Assembly (NCBI GenBank): GCA_030373505.1
Contig: JAUCYS010000008.1
Location: 100,986 to 164,985, forward strand
DNA: 64,000 nt
Source of the DNA: Parasphingorhabdus sp.
GTDB taxonomy: Bacteria; Pseudomonadota; Alphaproteobacteria; Sphingomonadales; Sphingomonadaceae
Direction of reading: 5' to 3'
Below, piece after piece: positions 18,487 through 26,598 of the stretch. Numbering within the stretch: the first letter of the stretch is position 1; each line of letters starts with the position of its first letter. A model generated the notes under the pieces. It was not told where the DNA came from. It did no database searches and was given only the letters and a program-made list of their open reading frames with translations. The position numbers and the translations under genes are program-made.

Positions 18487-18676
18487 TACTATAAGAGGAG
18501 AGGAGCGGTTCATGATCTATATTCGGAAATATCTGCTCCTTTCGCACAAGGCGAGACCAACTGAGGCAGCGCTTGGCGACGACGGCGGTCAGAACGGGAT
18601 CAGACAGGGATAATTCCGAGAGCGAGCGGAAGGCAGATGCCTGCCGTCGCTATCGGGGCACAAAGGGAGAAGGACA

Positions 18677-20347
18677 TTGGCTACCAAGACGGACGCTTTG
18701 CCGGATGGCGCGGGCAAAAAACAGAATGAGAAGCTGGTTATCACCGCGTCCTCCTTGGGAACGGTATTTGAATGGTATGATTTCTATCTCTATGGCCTGC
18801 TCGCCAGCGTCATTTCGGCGAAATTCTTTTCCGGCGTCAACGAAACCACGGGCTTCATTCTGGCGCTGATGGCTTTTGCCGCCGGCTTTGCGGTGCGACC
18901 GTTCGGCGCCCTGGTCTTTGGCCGGGTCGGCGATATCGTGGGGCGCAAGAAGACCTTTCTTGTCACCATGGCGATCATGGGCCTGTCGACCTTTGCGGTC
19001 GGCCTGCTCCCTTCTTATGAAAGCATCGGCATCGCCGCACCGATCATCCTGATGGCGCTGCGGCTGTTGCAGGGTCTGGCGATCGGCGGCGAATATGGCG
19101 GCGCGGCAGTCTATATCGCGGAACATTCGCCGAAGGGGAAGCGCGGCTTCTACACCGGATTCATCCAGACCACGGCGATGATGGGGCTGATCCTGGCGTC
19201 GATGTTTGTCGTCGGCTTGCGCACGACTCTCGAGGCGGACGACTTTCTCGCCTGGGGCTGGCGTCTGCCCTTCCTTTTCTCGATCGTGCTGCTGCTGGTG
19301 GCCCTGTGGATTCGCCTGCAGCTCAACGAAAGCCCGGTGTTCCAGCGGATGAAGTCGCACGGCCAGACGTCCAAAGCGCCGCTGACCGAGGCCTTCGGCC
19401 AGTGGAAAAATCTCAAAATTGTCCTGATCGCGCTGTTCGGTGCGGTTGCGGGGCAGGCGGTGATCGGTTTTTCCGGCCACCTCTATCCGCTGTTCTTCCT
19501 GGAAAAAATTGCCAAGGTCGACGGCGCCACCGCCAATTTTCTGGTGGCGACGGCGCTGACCATAACCATCCCGCTCTATGTCTTCTGGGGCTGGCTCAGC
19601 GACAAGATCGGCCGCAAGCCGATCATGATGTCCGCTTGTGTGATCGCCGTCTTTGCCTATTTCCCGCTCTACAACGCGCTGGTCGGTGCGGCGAACCCGG
19701 AAATGGCGGCGGCGATAGAACGCTCGCCCGTCACGGTTGTGGCCCATGGCAGCGAATGTTCGTTCCAGTTCGATCCGATCGGCAGCAACAGCTTTGATGA
19801 AACCAGCTGCGATATCGTCAAATCCTATCTGGCGAAAAGCGGAGTCAATTATAACAATGTCGAAGCCCCGGAAGGGACCATTGCCTCGGTGCAAATCGGC
19901 GACCGCACGATCGTTGCGCCCAATCCCGCCGGTCTCACGGACGAGGCGACGGTTGCGACCATCGCCGCCTTCGGGGTCAGTGTGGAAAGGGAACTGGAAG
20001 CGGCCGGCTATCCGACCAGCGCCGACCCGGAACAGATCAACCGGTTCCGGGTGCTGCTGATCCTCTGCGCTCTGGGTACGCTGGGCACCATGGTCTACGG
20101 CCCGCTTGCGGCGCTGCTGGTCGAGCTGTTTCCCGCGCGAATCCGCTACAGCTCGCTGTCGCTGCCCTATCATATCGGCAACGGCTGGATCGGCGGCTTC
20201 ATGCCGACCGTCGCCTTCGCGATGGTCGCGGCAACCGGCAATATCTATCAGGGGTTGTGGTACGCCATCATCATCGCCGGGATCACTGCCGTGGTCGGAA
20301 TATTGTTCCTGCCGGAAACCTACAAGCGCGATATCGAGGCGGACTAG
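18677..20347 (+). CDS. MFS transporter, metabolite:H+ symporter (MHS) family, with periplasmic insert
   Basis: A 556-residue inner-membrane permease resembling ShiA/ProP-type metabolite:proton symporters. The N-terminus (SSLGTVFEWYDFYLYG) and the loop motifs GRVGDIVGRKKTF and SDKIGRKPIM are typical. Family members usually have about 430-450 residues; here about 100 extra hydrophilic residues (about 345-455, with two cysteines) sit between transmembrane segments and should face the periplasm. It starts with TTG behind GGGAGAAGGA. A TetR-type operator precedes it. It may import the acid released by the esterase, by inference from context. Confidence 0.87.
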   Translation: MATKTDALPDGAGKKQNEKLVITASSLGTVFEWYDFYLYGLLASVISAKFFSGVNETTGFILALMAFAAGFAVRPFGALVFGRVGDIVGRKKTFLVTMAIMGLSTFAVGLLPSYESIGIAAPIILMALRLLQGLAIGGEYGGAAVYIAEHSPKGKRGFYTGFIQTTAMMGLILASMFVVGLRTTLEADDFLAWGWRLPFLFSIVLLLVALWIRLQLNESPVFQRMKSHGQTSKAPLTEAFGQWKNLKIVLIALFGAVAGQAVIGFSGHLYPLFFLEKIAKVDGATANFLVATALTITIPLYVFWGWLSDKIGRKPIMMSACVIAVFAYFPLYNALVGAANPEMAAAIERSPVTVVAHGSECSFQFDPIGSNSFDETSCDIVKSYLAKSGVNYNNVEAPEGTIASVQIGDRTIVAPNPAGLTDEATVATIAAFGVSVERELEAAGYPTSADPEQINRFRVLLILCALGTLGTMVYGPLAALLVELFPARIRYSSLSLPYHIGNGWIGGFMPTVAFAMVAATGNIYQGLWYAIIIAGITAVVGILFLPETYKRDIEAD

Positions 20348-20667
20348 CCCGCCGATGTACAGAGGCACTAGCCGGGAAGGCCGTCCCTTGTCACCGCTTG
20401 ACGGCGGCGCAGGGAGCGGTCTTCCGGTCTCCAGATATCGTCCATCATCTCCTTCTAAGCCCTGCCATTCTGCCACCGCATGGCCTGTGTTATCGTTCTG
20501 AGCGCATGTGTTTCTGATGGCGTGACGTGCCCAATTACCAAATCCTGATTTGACATTTGCCTAATTAGGCTCTTTATGTCCTCATAAGGCTATAGTTCTA
20601 TGGCCGCTCGCAATGACGTATGAGTCGCCGCGAGATGGACAAGGCCATGGGCACAGGGAGTTGAGAT
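20348..20667 (+). other. Intergenic region upstream of the serine hydrolase
   Basis: This 320-nt gap has no gene-like frame with a ribosome site. Its first 150 nt are featureless. The rest holds the candidate promoter and palindrome at 20550-20578. Confidence 0.45.
20550..20578 (+). promoter_or_regulatory. Candidate promoter with a 12-bp palindrome in its spacer
   Basis: A consensus TTGACA (20550-20555) is followed after 17 nt by TTTATG. The spacer contains the perfect palindrome GCCTAATTAGGC at 20559-20570. A protein bound to it would block the promoter, so it is a candidate operator. The serine hydrolase starts about 90 nt downstream. Confidence 0.45.
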
Positions 20668-22647
20668 ATGCGTTTTTTTTATAAACTCATGATAATATTG
20701 GCGATGGCGGGCTTTGTCCCTTTGTCTGCCCAAGCCCCGGTCAACCCCGACAGCGGCGGCGCTTCCAATTCCCAGCCCGGCAAGTCTTCTGCACCCCTGC
20801 CGGAAACAGTCGCTCTCGACACCGCCGATGTGACGGCATGGCTGGACGGCTTTATGCCTTATGCCCTGGAGCGCGGCCAGATTGCCGGTGGTGCGGTGGT
20901 CGTGGTGCACAACGGGCAGCCCATCGTTGAAAAAGGTTATGGCTATGCCGACTTCGCCACCAAAAAGCCGGTCGATGGCAAAACCACGATGTTCCGCCCC
21001 GGTTCGATTTCCAAATTGTTCACCTGGACTGCCGTGATGCAGCAGGTCGAAGCCGGAAAACTCGACCTCGACAAGGATGTGAATGCCTATCTCGACTTCA
21101 AGATTCCTCCTTATGACGGCAAGCCGATTACGTTGCGCAACATCATGACCCACAGCGCCGGATTCGAGGAATCGATTCGCCATCTGATCAGCAATGATCC
21201 GAAAGCGGTCATGGAGCTCGGCAAATATTCCAGGGAGGCCCTGCCGGAACGGGTCTTCGCGCCGGGTACCACGCCCGCCTATTCCAATTATGCGACCGCG
21301 CTCGCCGGCCATATTGTCGAACGGGTCAGCGGCATGTCCTTCGACGATTATGTCGAAAAGCGCATATTTGCGCCGCTTGGCATGGCGCATTCGACCTTCC
21401 GGCAACCGCTGCCGGCGAAGTTCAAGCCGTTCATGTCGAGCGGCTACAAAAGCTTGGCTGAGCCCGCGCAGCCTTTCGAGATCGTCGTCCCCGCGCCCGC
21501 CGGCAGCCTGTCGGCGAGCAGCGCCGATATGGGCAAATTCATGATGGCACATCTTGCCGATGGCGGCAAACTGCTCTCGCCGGAGACGGCCCGCATGATG
21601 CACAATTATCAGGCACCCAAGCTCGGTCCGCTCAATTCCATGGCCCTCGGTTTTTACGAGCAATGGATCAACGGCCGGCGCGCCATTTCCCACGGCGGCG
21701 ACACTGGCCTGTTCCACAGCGATTTGTGGCTGTTTCCGAAAGAGAATATCGGGGTGTACATCACGATGAACAGCGGCGGGAAAGAGGGTGCTTCGCACGC
21801 TGTCCGAACCGCGCTGATCCAGAAATTCGCCAATCGCTATCTTCCGGACAACAGGCAATTTACGCCGATCGACGAAGACACGGCACGCAAGCATGCCGAG
21901 ATGATGGCTGGCACCTATGTGATGAGCCGCGGTTCATTCACCAATTTCGTGAGCCTGTTCGGTCTGCTCAGCACGACCAAGGTGCTGGTGGGTCCGGATG
22001 GCAAGCTCATGATTCCCTCGCTAGACGGCATGAGCGCAGGTATCCGGGAATGGGTCGAGGTCGAGCCCTTTGTATGGCGTGACACGACGACCGGGGAACG
22101 GCTTGCGGCCGAAGTGAAGGATGGCCGGGTGGTTCGCTTCAGCATCGACACGTTCTCGCCCTTCACGGTGCTCGAACCGGCACCTGCGGCAACCAATGCG
22201 GCGTGGCTGGTCCCGGCGCTGCTGGCGGCGCTCGCGATCGCTCTGGTCGCAGCCCTGGCCTGGCCGATCCGGGCTCTGGTGCGGCGAAGCTACAAGGCGG
22301 AATTTGCGCTGACCGACCGGTCGCTTCTCGCCTATCGCCTGTCTCGGGTCTGTGCCTGGCTGGTGCTTGCGGCCGTCGCCGGCTGGGTCGGGCTCGTCGC
22401 TGCCTTTTCTGCCGACATCGGCAGCGTCGGCGGGCCGCTTGACTGGCTGCTCCACCTGCTCAGGATTATAACGCCGCTTGCTTCGATCGGGCTGCTGGCC
22501 ACTTCCATATGGCATCTGGTGCTGTCGGTTCAGAACGGGCGCCGCTGGACGATGAAACTGGGTGCGGTCCTGATGATCTTCGCAGGGCTGGTGCTGACCT
22601 GGGTCACGTTCCAGTTCCATCTATACGGCTTCAATATGGTCTATTGA
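20668..22647 (+). CDS. Serine hydrolase of the class C beta-lactamase family with C-terminal membrane domain
   Basis: A 659-residue protein. A signal peptide (MRFFYKLMIILAMAGFVPLSAQA) leads into a beta-lactamase/transpeptidase-like domain (about 55-390) with S113-x-x-K116 (PGSISKLF), the YSN motif (TPAYSNYA) and the HGG motif (ISHGGDTGLF). After a beta-rich region (about 400-505) come four predicted transmembrane helices to the end. It is probably a periplasmic esterase or D-peptidase anchored by the C-terminal helices, not necessarily an antibiotic-resistance enzyme. ATG 20668 has GGGAG upstream. It stands alone, with its own promoter. Confidence 0.85.
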   Translation: MRFFYKLMIILAMAGFVPLSAQAPVNPDSGGASNSQPGKSSAPLPETVALDTADVTAWLDGFMPYALERGQIAGGAVVVVHNGQPIVEKGYGYADFATKKPVDGKTTMFRPGSISKLFTWTAVMQQVEAGKLDLDKDVNAYLDFKIPPYDGKPITLRNIMTHSAGFEESIRHLISNDPKAVMELGKYSREALPERVFAPGTTPAYSNYATALAGHIVERVSGMSFDDYVEKRIFAPLGMAHSTFRQPLPAKFKPFMSSGYKSLAEPAQPFEIVVPAPAGSLSASSADMGKFMMAHLADGGKLLSPETARMMHNYQAPKLGPLNSMALGFYEQWINGRRAISHGGDTGLFHSDLWLFPKENIGVYITMNSGGKEGASHAVRTALIQKFANRYLPDNRQFTPIDEDTARKHAEMMAGTYVMSRGSFTNFVSLFGLLSTTKVLVGPDGKLMIPSLDGMSAGIREWVEVEPFVWRDTTTGERLAAEVKDGRVVRFSIDTFSPFTVLEPAPAATNAAWLVPALLAALAIALVAALAWPIRALVRRSYKAEFALTDRSLLAYRLSRVCAWLVLAAVAGWVGLVAAFSADIGSVGGPLDWLLHLLRIITPLASIGLLATSIWHLVLSVQNGRRWTMKLGAVLMIFAGLVLTWVTFQFHLYGFNMVY

Positions 22648-22811
22648 GGAAGGGTCAGAAGTACGGAGGCCTGGAGTTCCTGGTGCGTGCCCGTCCCGCG
22701 ATCAAAGCGGAGGGCGCGCGCGAGGACCTGCAGCAGATCCCCTTCCGTCGGCCCACCCGCAGGTGGCGCAGGCCGACTAAGCAGATGTTGTCGAGACTGT
22801 ATTTCAGCCAG

Positions 22812-22831
22812 CAGGGTGACACACCACCCTG
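22812..22831. terminator. Weak hairpin between convergent serine hydrolase and carboxypeptidase genes
   Basis: CAGGGTG and CACCCTG form a 7-bp stem with a 6-nt loop in the convergent gap. There is no T-run on either side, so terminator function is uncertain. Confidence 0.3.
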
Positions 22832-22843
22832 GACTATGTCTCT

Positions 22844-23968
22844 CTAGATATCGTCGATCATCTCGGCCAGCGTCGCCAGGCATTCGCGGGCCAGCAGGGT
22901 GCATCGCTCCGGCGACCAGCCCTGTTCGGCATCGGGCAGATCGCGATTGTCCTTGAACGGCATCTCCAGCGTCATCGCAACCGCGCCAAAGCGTTCGGCG
23001 AGCTGGTTGGTCGACATCGACAGATTGGCCTTGCCATCGGCAGCGGTGGGATAGCCGAGCTTGGTCTGGAAATCCGGCGTCCGTTCAGCGAGCCGGTTGC
23101 GGAAGCCGTGATAGGTCTCGAGCTGCGCGTCGGTAATCGAGGGAATGCCCTCGAAGCCGGCGATAAAGACCGCCGGAATCGCTTCATCGCCATGCACATC
23201 CATTGCGAAATCGACTCCGCTCGCGTCCATCGCATCGCGGACACACAGCACTTCGGGCGATTTTTCGGCGCTCGGCTCGTGCCATTCGCGGTTGAGATTG
23301 GTGCCAGCGAAATTGGTTCGCAGATGCCCTCTGCACGAACCATCCGGGTTCATATTGGGCACGATATGGAGGCGGCATTTCTGCAGCAGCCGCCGCGCAT
23401 GCGGGTCCGAGGGATCGGTCAGCATGTCCAGTGCGCCTTCCATCCACCATTCGGCCATGCTTTCGCCGGGATGCTGGCGGGCGTAGAGCCAGACCTGCTT
23501 GTCGCCTGAGCCCAGTTCCACGCAGTCGATCGGCTGGCCTTCCAGGCTGTGGCCAAGCGTCCGTACCGAAACCCCTTCGAAACCGGCGGCTTCGGCGATC
23601 AGATCATGATGCCGTTCGATGCTGTAGGGGGCGAAATAGGCGAACCAGATGATATTGCTGCTGGCGGTGTAGCGGATCGTCAGGGTGCCGCTGTCTTCGT
23701 CATAGCTGCTCGGCGCGCGGCCCCAATAGGCGCGGTCCTCGCTGACGCAGGCGTCATAATCGGGCCAGCCCTGCGGATAGGCCGATTCCTTGAGGCCGCC
23801 AATATTCAGTTCCAATTCGTCGCCAATTTCGCAGGCGACCCGGAAATGGAACCACTGGAAAAATTCGCTGTCCTTGTCCTTGCGGATCGACAGTTGGGCG
23901 GTGGTGCCCTCAATGGCATGAACTTCGATATTGCCGCTATCGAAAGCGCTGGTGATTTTTATGGTCAT
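22844..23968 (-). CDS. M14-family zinc carboxypeptidase (cytosolic carboxypeptidase-like)
   Basis: A 374-residue metallopeptidase without a signal peptide. An N-terminal beta domain (about 1-115, [10 protein letters not shown] ... [12 protein letters not shown]) like that of cytosolic carboxypeptidases precedes the catalytic domain. Zinc ligands are H166 and E169 ([13 protein letters not shown]) and H259 ([10 protein letters not shown]). The substrate carboxylate-binding region [13 protein letters not shown] and the catalytic base E335 (TLEMPFKDN) are in place. It would remove C-terminal residues from peptides or proteins in the cytoplasm. Its ATG overlaps the stop of the lipoprotein gene (ATGA). 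Confidence 0.88.
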   Translation of the reverse strand: MTIKITSAFDSGNIEVHAIEGTTAQLSIRKDKDSEFFQWFHFRVACEIGDELELNIGGLKESAYPQGWPDYDACVSEDRAYWGRAPSSYDEDSGTLTIRYTASSNIIWFAYFAPYSIERHHDLIAEAAGFEGVSVRTLGHSLEGQPIDCVELGSGDKQVWLYARQHPGESMAEWWMEGALDMLTDPSDPHARRLLQKCRLHIVPNMNPDGSCRGHLRTNFAGTNLNREWHEPSAEKSPEVLCVRDAMDASGVDFAMDVHGDEAIPAVFIAGFEGIPSITDAQLETYHGFRNRLAERTPDFQTKLGYPTAADGKANLSMSTNQLAERFGAVAMTLEMPFKDNRDLPDAEQGWSPERCTLLARECLATLAEMIDDI

Positions 23969-24573
23969 GGGACGGTGATAGTGGTTCCGGACACTCCGGG
24001 GAAGTCCTTGAATAAGGCTTCTGCCAATTTTGACGCCGCGAGGCCCGGCTGCGATGCGGGCGAGCCCTGTTTGGCCTCGATCGACGCGCGGCCTTCCCAG
24101 ATCACATTGCCATTGGCGCGATGGGCGATCCGCACCGATAGCTCCGTGGCGATCCTGTCCTTCGGCGTCCCGCTCAGGTCGATCCCGATGCCCAGGCCAA
24201 CGCCGGACCCGTAGCTGCCGGTGCTGCCGCCGACTCCGACCGATACGGGAGACCGTGTTCCGCCAGCGGTCAACACCGCCCGGTCGATCGTGTAGCGCAC
24301 GACATATTCGCTATTGTCCGGATTGTCGCGCGCTTCGGTAAAGCCCACGCGCTGCAGTTCGCGCAGCAGTGCGGCGGAATAGGTCATATATTCGATACTG
24401 CTGCTGTCGTCCTGGTCCGGGAAATTGGGCTGGATGTGAACGGATCCCGGTATGATCGGGGCGACCTCGGCGTTGTGGAACCGGGTGACGTCTACCGGCG
24501 GCGTCATCGCCGCGCATCCGGTCAGCAGCAATGCTGCCAATGCCCCTGTCGCAATTGATGGAAAAGCGGCCAT
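23965..24573 (-). CDS. DUF4136-type lipoprotein
   Basis: A 202-residue protein with a lipoprotein signal peptide: [23 protein letters not shown], with lipobox LLTGC at Cys20. The mature part ([10 protein letters not shown] then [20 protein letters not shown]) matches the DUF4136 family of predicted outer-membrane or periplasmic lipoproteins. A glycine/serine-rich segment ([20 protein letters not shown]) lies in the middle. The GTG at 24594 opens the frame, but the ATG at 24573 has GAGGAG upstream and begins the signal. The function is unknown. Confidence 0.8.
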   Translation of the reverse strand: MAAFPSIATGALAALLLTGCAAMTPPVDVTRFHNAEVAPIIPGSVHIQPNFPDQDDSSSIEYMTYSAALLRELQRVGFTEARDNPDNSEYVVRYTIDRAVLTAGGTRSPVSVGVGGSTGSYGSGVGLGIGIDLSGTPKDRIATELSVRIAHRANGNVIWEGRASIEAKQGSPASQPGLAASKLAEALFKDFPGVSGTTITVP

Positions 24574-24728
24574 GATACTAACTCCTCTACACACCCCCGA
24601 GATATCCTAGCGCATAATCGCGGACACTGCGGCAAAAAAATTGCATCCGCAGGCGGGCGCGGTTAATCGATTGAAGATTGCGGCGGGCTAGATAGCCGAT
24701 ACTGAGAACTGACGAGGATATGCAACCC

Positions 24729-25733
24729 ATGGCAAAACCGTTCACGATTCTGGTTACTGGCGGCGGCGGCTATATCGGCAGCCACGCCGTGCTTGCGCTG
24801 CGCGATGCGGGTTGGCCGGTCGCGGTGATCGACAATCTGACCACCGGCTTCCGCTGGGCCGTGCCGGAGGATGTCGCTTTCTACGAAGGCGATATCGAGG
24901 ATTCTGCCCTGCTCGCGCAAATCATCGCGGACGAGAATATCGGCGCGATCATGCATTTTGCGGGGTCGATCATCGTCCCTGAATCGGTTGCCGATCCGCT
25001 CAAATATTATCACAACAACAGCGCCAAAAGCCGCATCCTGATCGAATCGGCAGTGAAGGGCGGGGTCCAGCATTTCATTTTCTCGTCGACCGCTGCCACC
25101 TATGGCATTCCCGAGGAAAGTCCGGTCAGCGAAAGCACGCCGCAACGGCCGATCAACCCCTATGGCATGTCCAAGCTGATGACCGAGCATATGCTGCACG
25201 ACGTTTCGGCGGCCCACGATCTGAATTTCTGCGCCTTGCGCTATTTCAACGTCGCCGGAGCCGATCCCCAGGCACGGACCGGGCAATCGACCGCTGGCGC
25301 CACTCATCTGATCAAGGTTGCGGTCGAGGCGGCGCTGGGCAAACGCGACAGCGTGGCGGTGTTCGGGACGGATTATGACACCCCCGACGGCACTGGTGTG
25401 CGCGACTATATCCATGTCTCGGATCTCGCCGCCGCCCATGTGCTGGCGCTCGAGGCGCTGATCGCCGACCCGACTCGCAACCATCTGCTCAATTGCGGCT
25501 ATGGCCGCGGCTTTTCGGTGCTCGAGGTGCTCGATGCCGTAGACCGGGTCACCAATATGAAAATTTCGCGGAAAATGGAAGGCCGGCGCGCCGGTGACCC
25601 CGATTCGCTGATTTCCGACAATCGCGCGATCATGGCGCGCTTTCCGTGGCAGCCGAAACATGCCGATCTCGACGAAATAGTCGCCCATGCGCTGGCCTGG
25701 GAGCGAAAACTGGTCGAAATTCGCGGAGAATAG
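24729..25733 (+). CDS. galE: UDP-glucose 4-epimerase
   Basis: A 334-residue extended short-chain dehydrogenase that interconverts UDP-glucose and UDP-galactose with bound NAD. Seen are the NAD motif GGGGYIGSHAV near the N-terminus, the SSTAATYG strand, the catalytic YGMSK, and the family signature RYFNVAGADP. The length fits GalE. ATG 24729 (MAKPFTILV) is preferred; an ATG 9 nt upstream has the GAGGA too close. It supplies sugar nucleotides for surface polysaccharide or LPS. It is a single gene ahead of rpmJ. Confidence 0.92.
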   Translation: MAKPFTILVTGGGGYIGSHAVLALRDAGWPVAVIDNLTTGFRWAVPEDVAFYEGDIEDSALLAQIIADENIGAIMHFAGSIIVPESVADPLKYYHNNSAKSRILIESAVKGGVQHFIFSSTAATYGIPEESPVSESTPQRPINPYGMSKLMTEHMLHDVSAAHDLNFCALRYFNVAGADPQARTGQSTAGATHLIKVAVEAALGKRDSVAVFGTDYDTPDGTGVRDYIHVSDLAAAHVLALEALIADPTRNHLLNCGYGRGFSVLEVLDAVDRVTNMKISRKMEGRRAGDPDSLISDNRAIMARFPWQPKHADLDEIVAHALAWERKLVEIRGE

Positions 25734-25740
25734 CGCTGGT

Positions 25741-25772
25741 CGCTTGACTTTGGCCGCCAGCGACCTTAATTG
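25741..25772 (+). promoter_or_regulatory. Candidate rpmJ promoter, sharing CGCTTGACTT with rplM
   Basis: CGCTTGACTT at 25741-25750 contains a -35-like TTGACT (25744-25749). A -10 candidate TAATTG follows at 25767 after 17 nt. The same 10-mer begins the region upstream of rplM at 41148, followed by GGCC a few bases on. This suggests a common strong promoter type for ribosomal-protein genes. Confidence 0.5.
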
Positions 25773-25835
25773 CCCTGCTTCAACGCAGCATTGGCTGCTC
25801 TCAAGAAATTCAGATAATCAAGGCGTGGTACCAAA

Positions 25836-25961
25836 ATGAAAGTCCGCAACTCTTTGAAGTCGCTTAAAAACCGTCACCGGGATTGCCGCGTTATCCGTCG
25901 TCGTGGTCGCACCTATGTGATCAACAAGACGAATCGCCGGTTCAAGGCACGCCAGGGCTGA
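25836..25961 (+). CDS. rpmJ: 50S ribosomal protein L36 (zinc-free C- form)
   Basis: A 41-residue basic protein beginning [17 protein letters not shown] and ending [10 protein letters not shown], clearly L36. It has a single Cys and lacks the CxxC zinc ribbon of the C+ form, so it needs no zinc, like the YkgO-type paralogues. It is a component of the large ribosomal subunit. It lies just after galE with its own candidate promoter. Confidence 0.95.
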   Translation: MKVRNSLKSLKNRHRDCRVIRRRGRTYVINKTNRRFKARQG

Positions 25962-25964
25962 TTG

Positions 25965-25979
25965 CCTGCCGGTGGCAGG
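25965..25979. terminator. Hairpin after rpmJ overlapping the next start codon
   Basis: CCTGCC-GGT-GGCAGG forms a perfect 6-bp stem with a 3-nt loop directly after the rpmJ stop. It overlaps the GTG at 25972 proposed as the start of the HAD gene. It may pause or attenuate transcription or hide that start; no T-run follows. Confidence 0.35.
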
Positions 25980-26598
25980 TGAATCTGCCATTTCCACAAT
26001 TGATACCGTCATCTTCGATATTGGCAATGTCCTCTATCGCTGGGATTTGCGCTGTCTGTTTGAAAAGCTGATCGACGATCCGCAGGAACTGGACTGGTTC
26101 CTGAATCACGTCGTCACGCCCGAATGGCATTTTCAGCATGACGCCGGGCGGCCCTTTGCCGCCATGGTGGCAGAGCGCAGCCGTGAATTTCCGCAATATG
26201 CAGAGCATATCCTGGCCTATTCGAAGCGGTTTTCCGAAACCATACCGGGGCCGGTCGAGGGCGCATTGGAAATTGTACAGGCGCTGGCGAATCGCAATGT
26301 CCCGCTGTTCGCGATCAGCAATTTCGGCGCCGAATCCTGGGCGCAGTTCCGGCCAGCGGCACCGATCTTCGACATATTTGCCGATATCGTCATCTCCGGC
26401 GAAGAAAAGATGATCAAACCGGACCCGGCGATCTTTCATCTGGCGCTTGACCGTTTCGACCGGCAGCCCGGACAATGCCTGTTCATTGATGACCGGCAGG
26501 ACAATATTGCGGCTGCCGAGGGGATCGGCCTCGCTGGCCATCATTTCAGGGAAGCGGCCTTGCTCGAAAGCGAGCTGAAGGCCCTGCGGCTGCTCTAG
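25972..26598 (+). CDS. HAD-superfamily hydrolase, subfamily IA
   Basis: A protein of about 208 residues. The nucleophile motif DTVIFDIGNVLYRWD has Asn where many HAD hydrolases have a second acidic residue or Gly, as in the FDxGNVL subgroup. Motif II is FAISNFGAESW, motif III the lysine in MIKPDPAIFHLALDRF, and motif IV FIDDRQDNIAAAEGIG. It is probably a phosphatase of a small phosphorylated metabolite or a haloacid-dehalogenase-like enzyme. The start is uncertain, since the GTG at 25972 lies within a hairpin. Its stop overlaps the convergent pyk stop by 4 nt. Confidence 0.82.
   Translation: MAGESAISTIDTVIFDIGNVLYRWDLRCLFEKLIDDPQELDWFLNHVVTPEWHFQHDAGRPFAAMVAERSREFPQYAEHILAYSKRFSETIPGPVEGALEIVQALANRNVPLFAISNFGAESWAQFRPAAPIFDIFADIVISGEEKMIKPDPAIFHLALDRFDRQPGQCLFIDDRQDNIAAAEGIGLAGHHFREAALLESELKALRLL

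Noticed and set aside
18650..20476. 608-codon minus-strand frame opposite the MHS transporter
   Set aside because: A polar, Arg/Gln/Asp-rich translation typical of antisense shadows; the transporter on the plus strand is clear.
20668..22647. Antibiotic-resistance beta-lactamase
   Set aside because: The motifs are shared by many esterases and D-peptidases, and the C-terminal membrane domain is not found in class C beta-lactamases.
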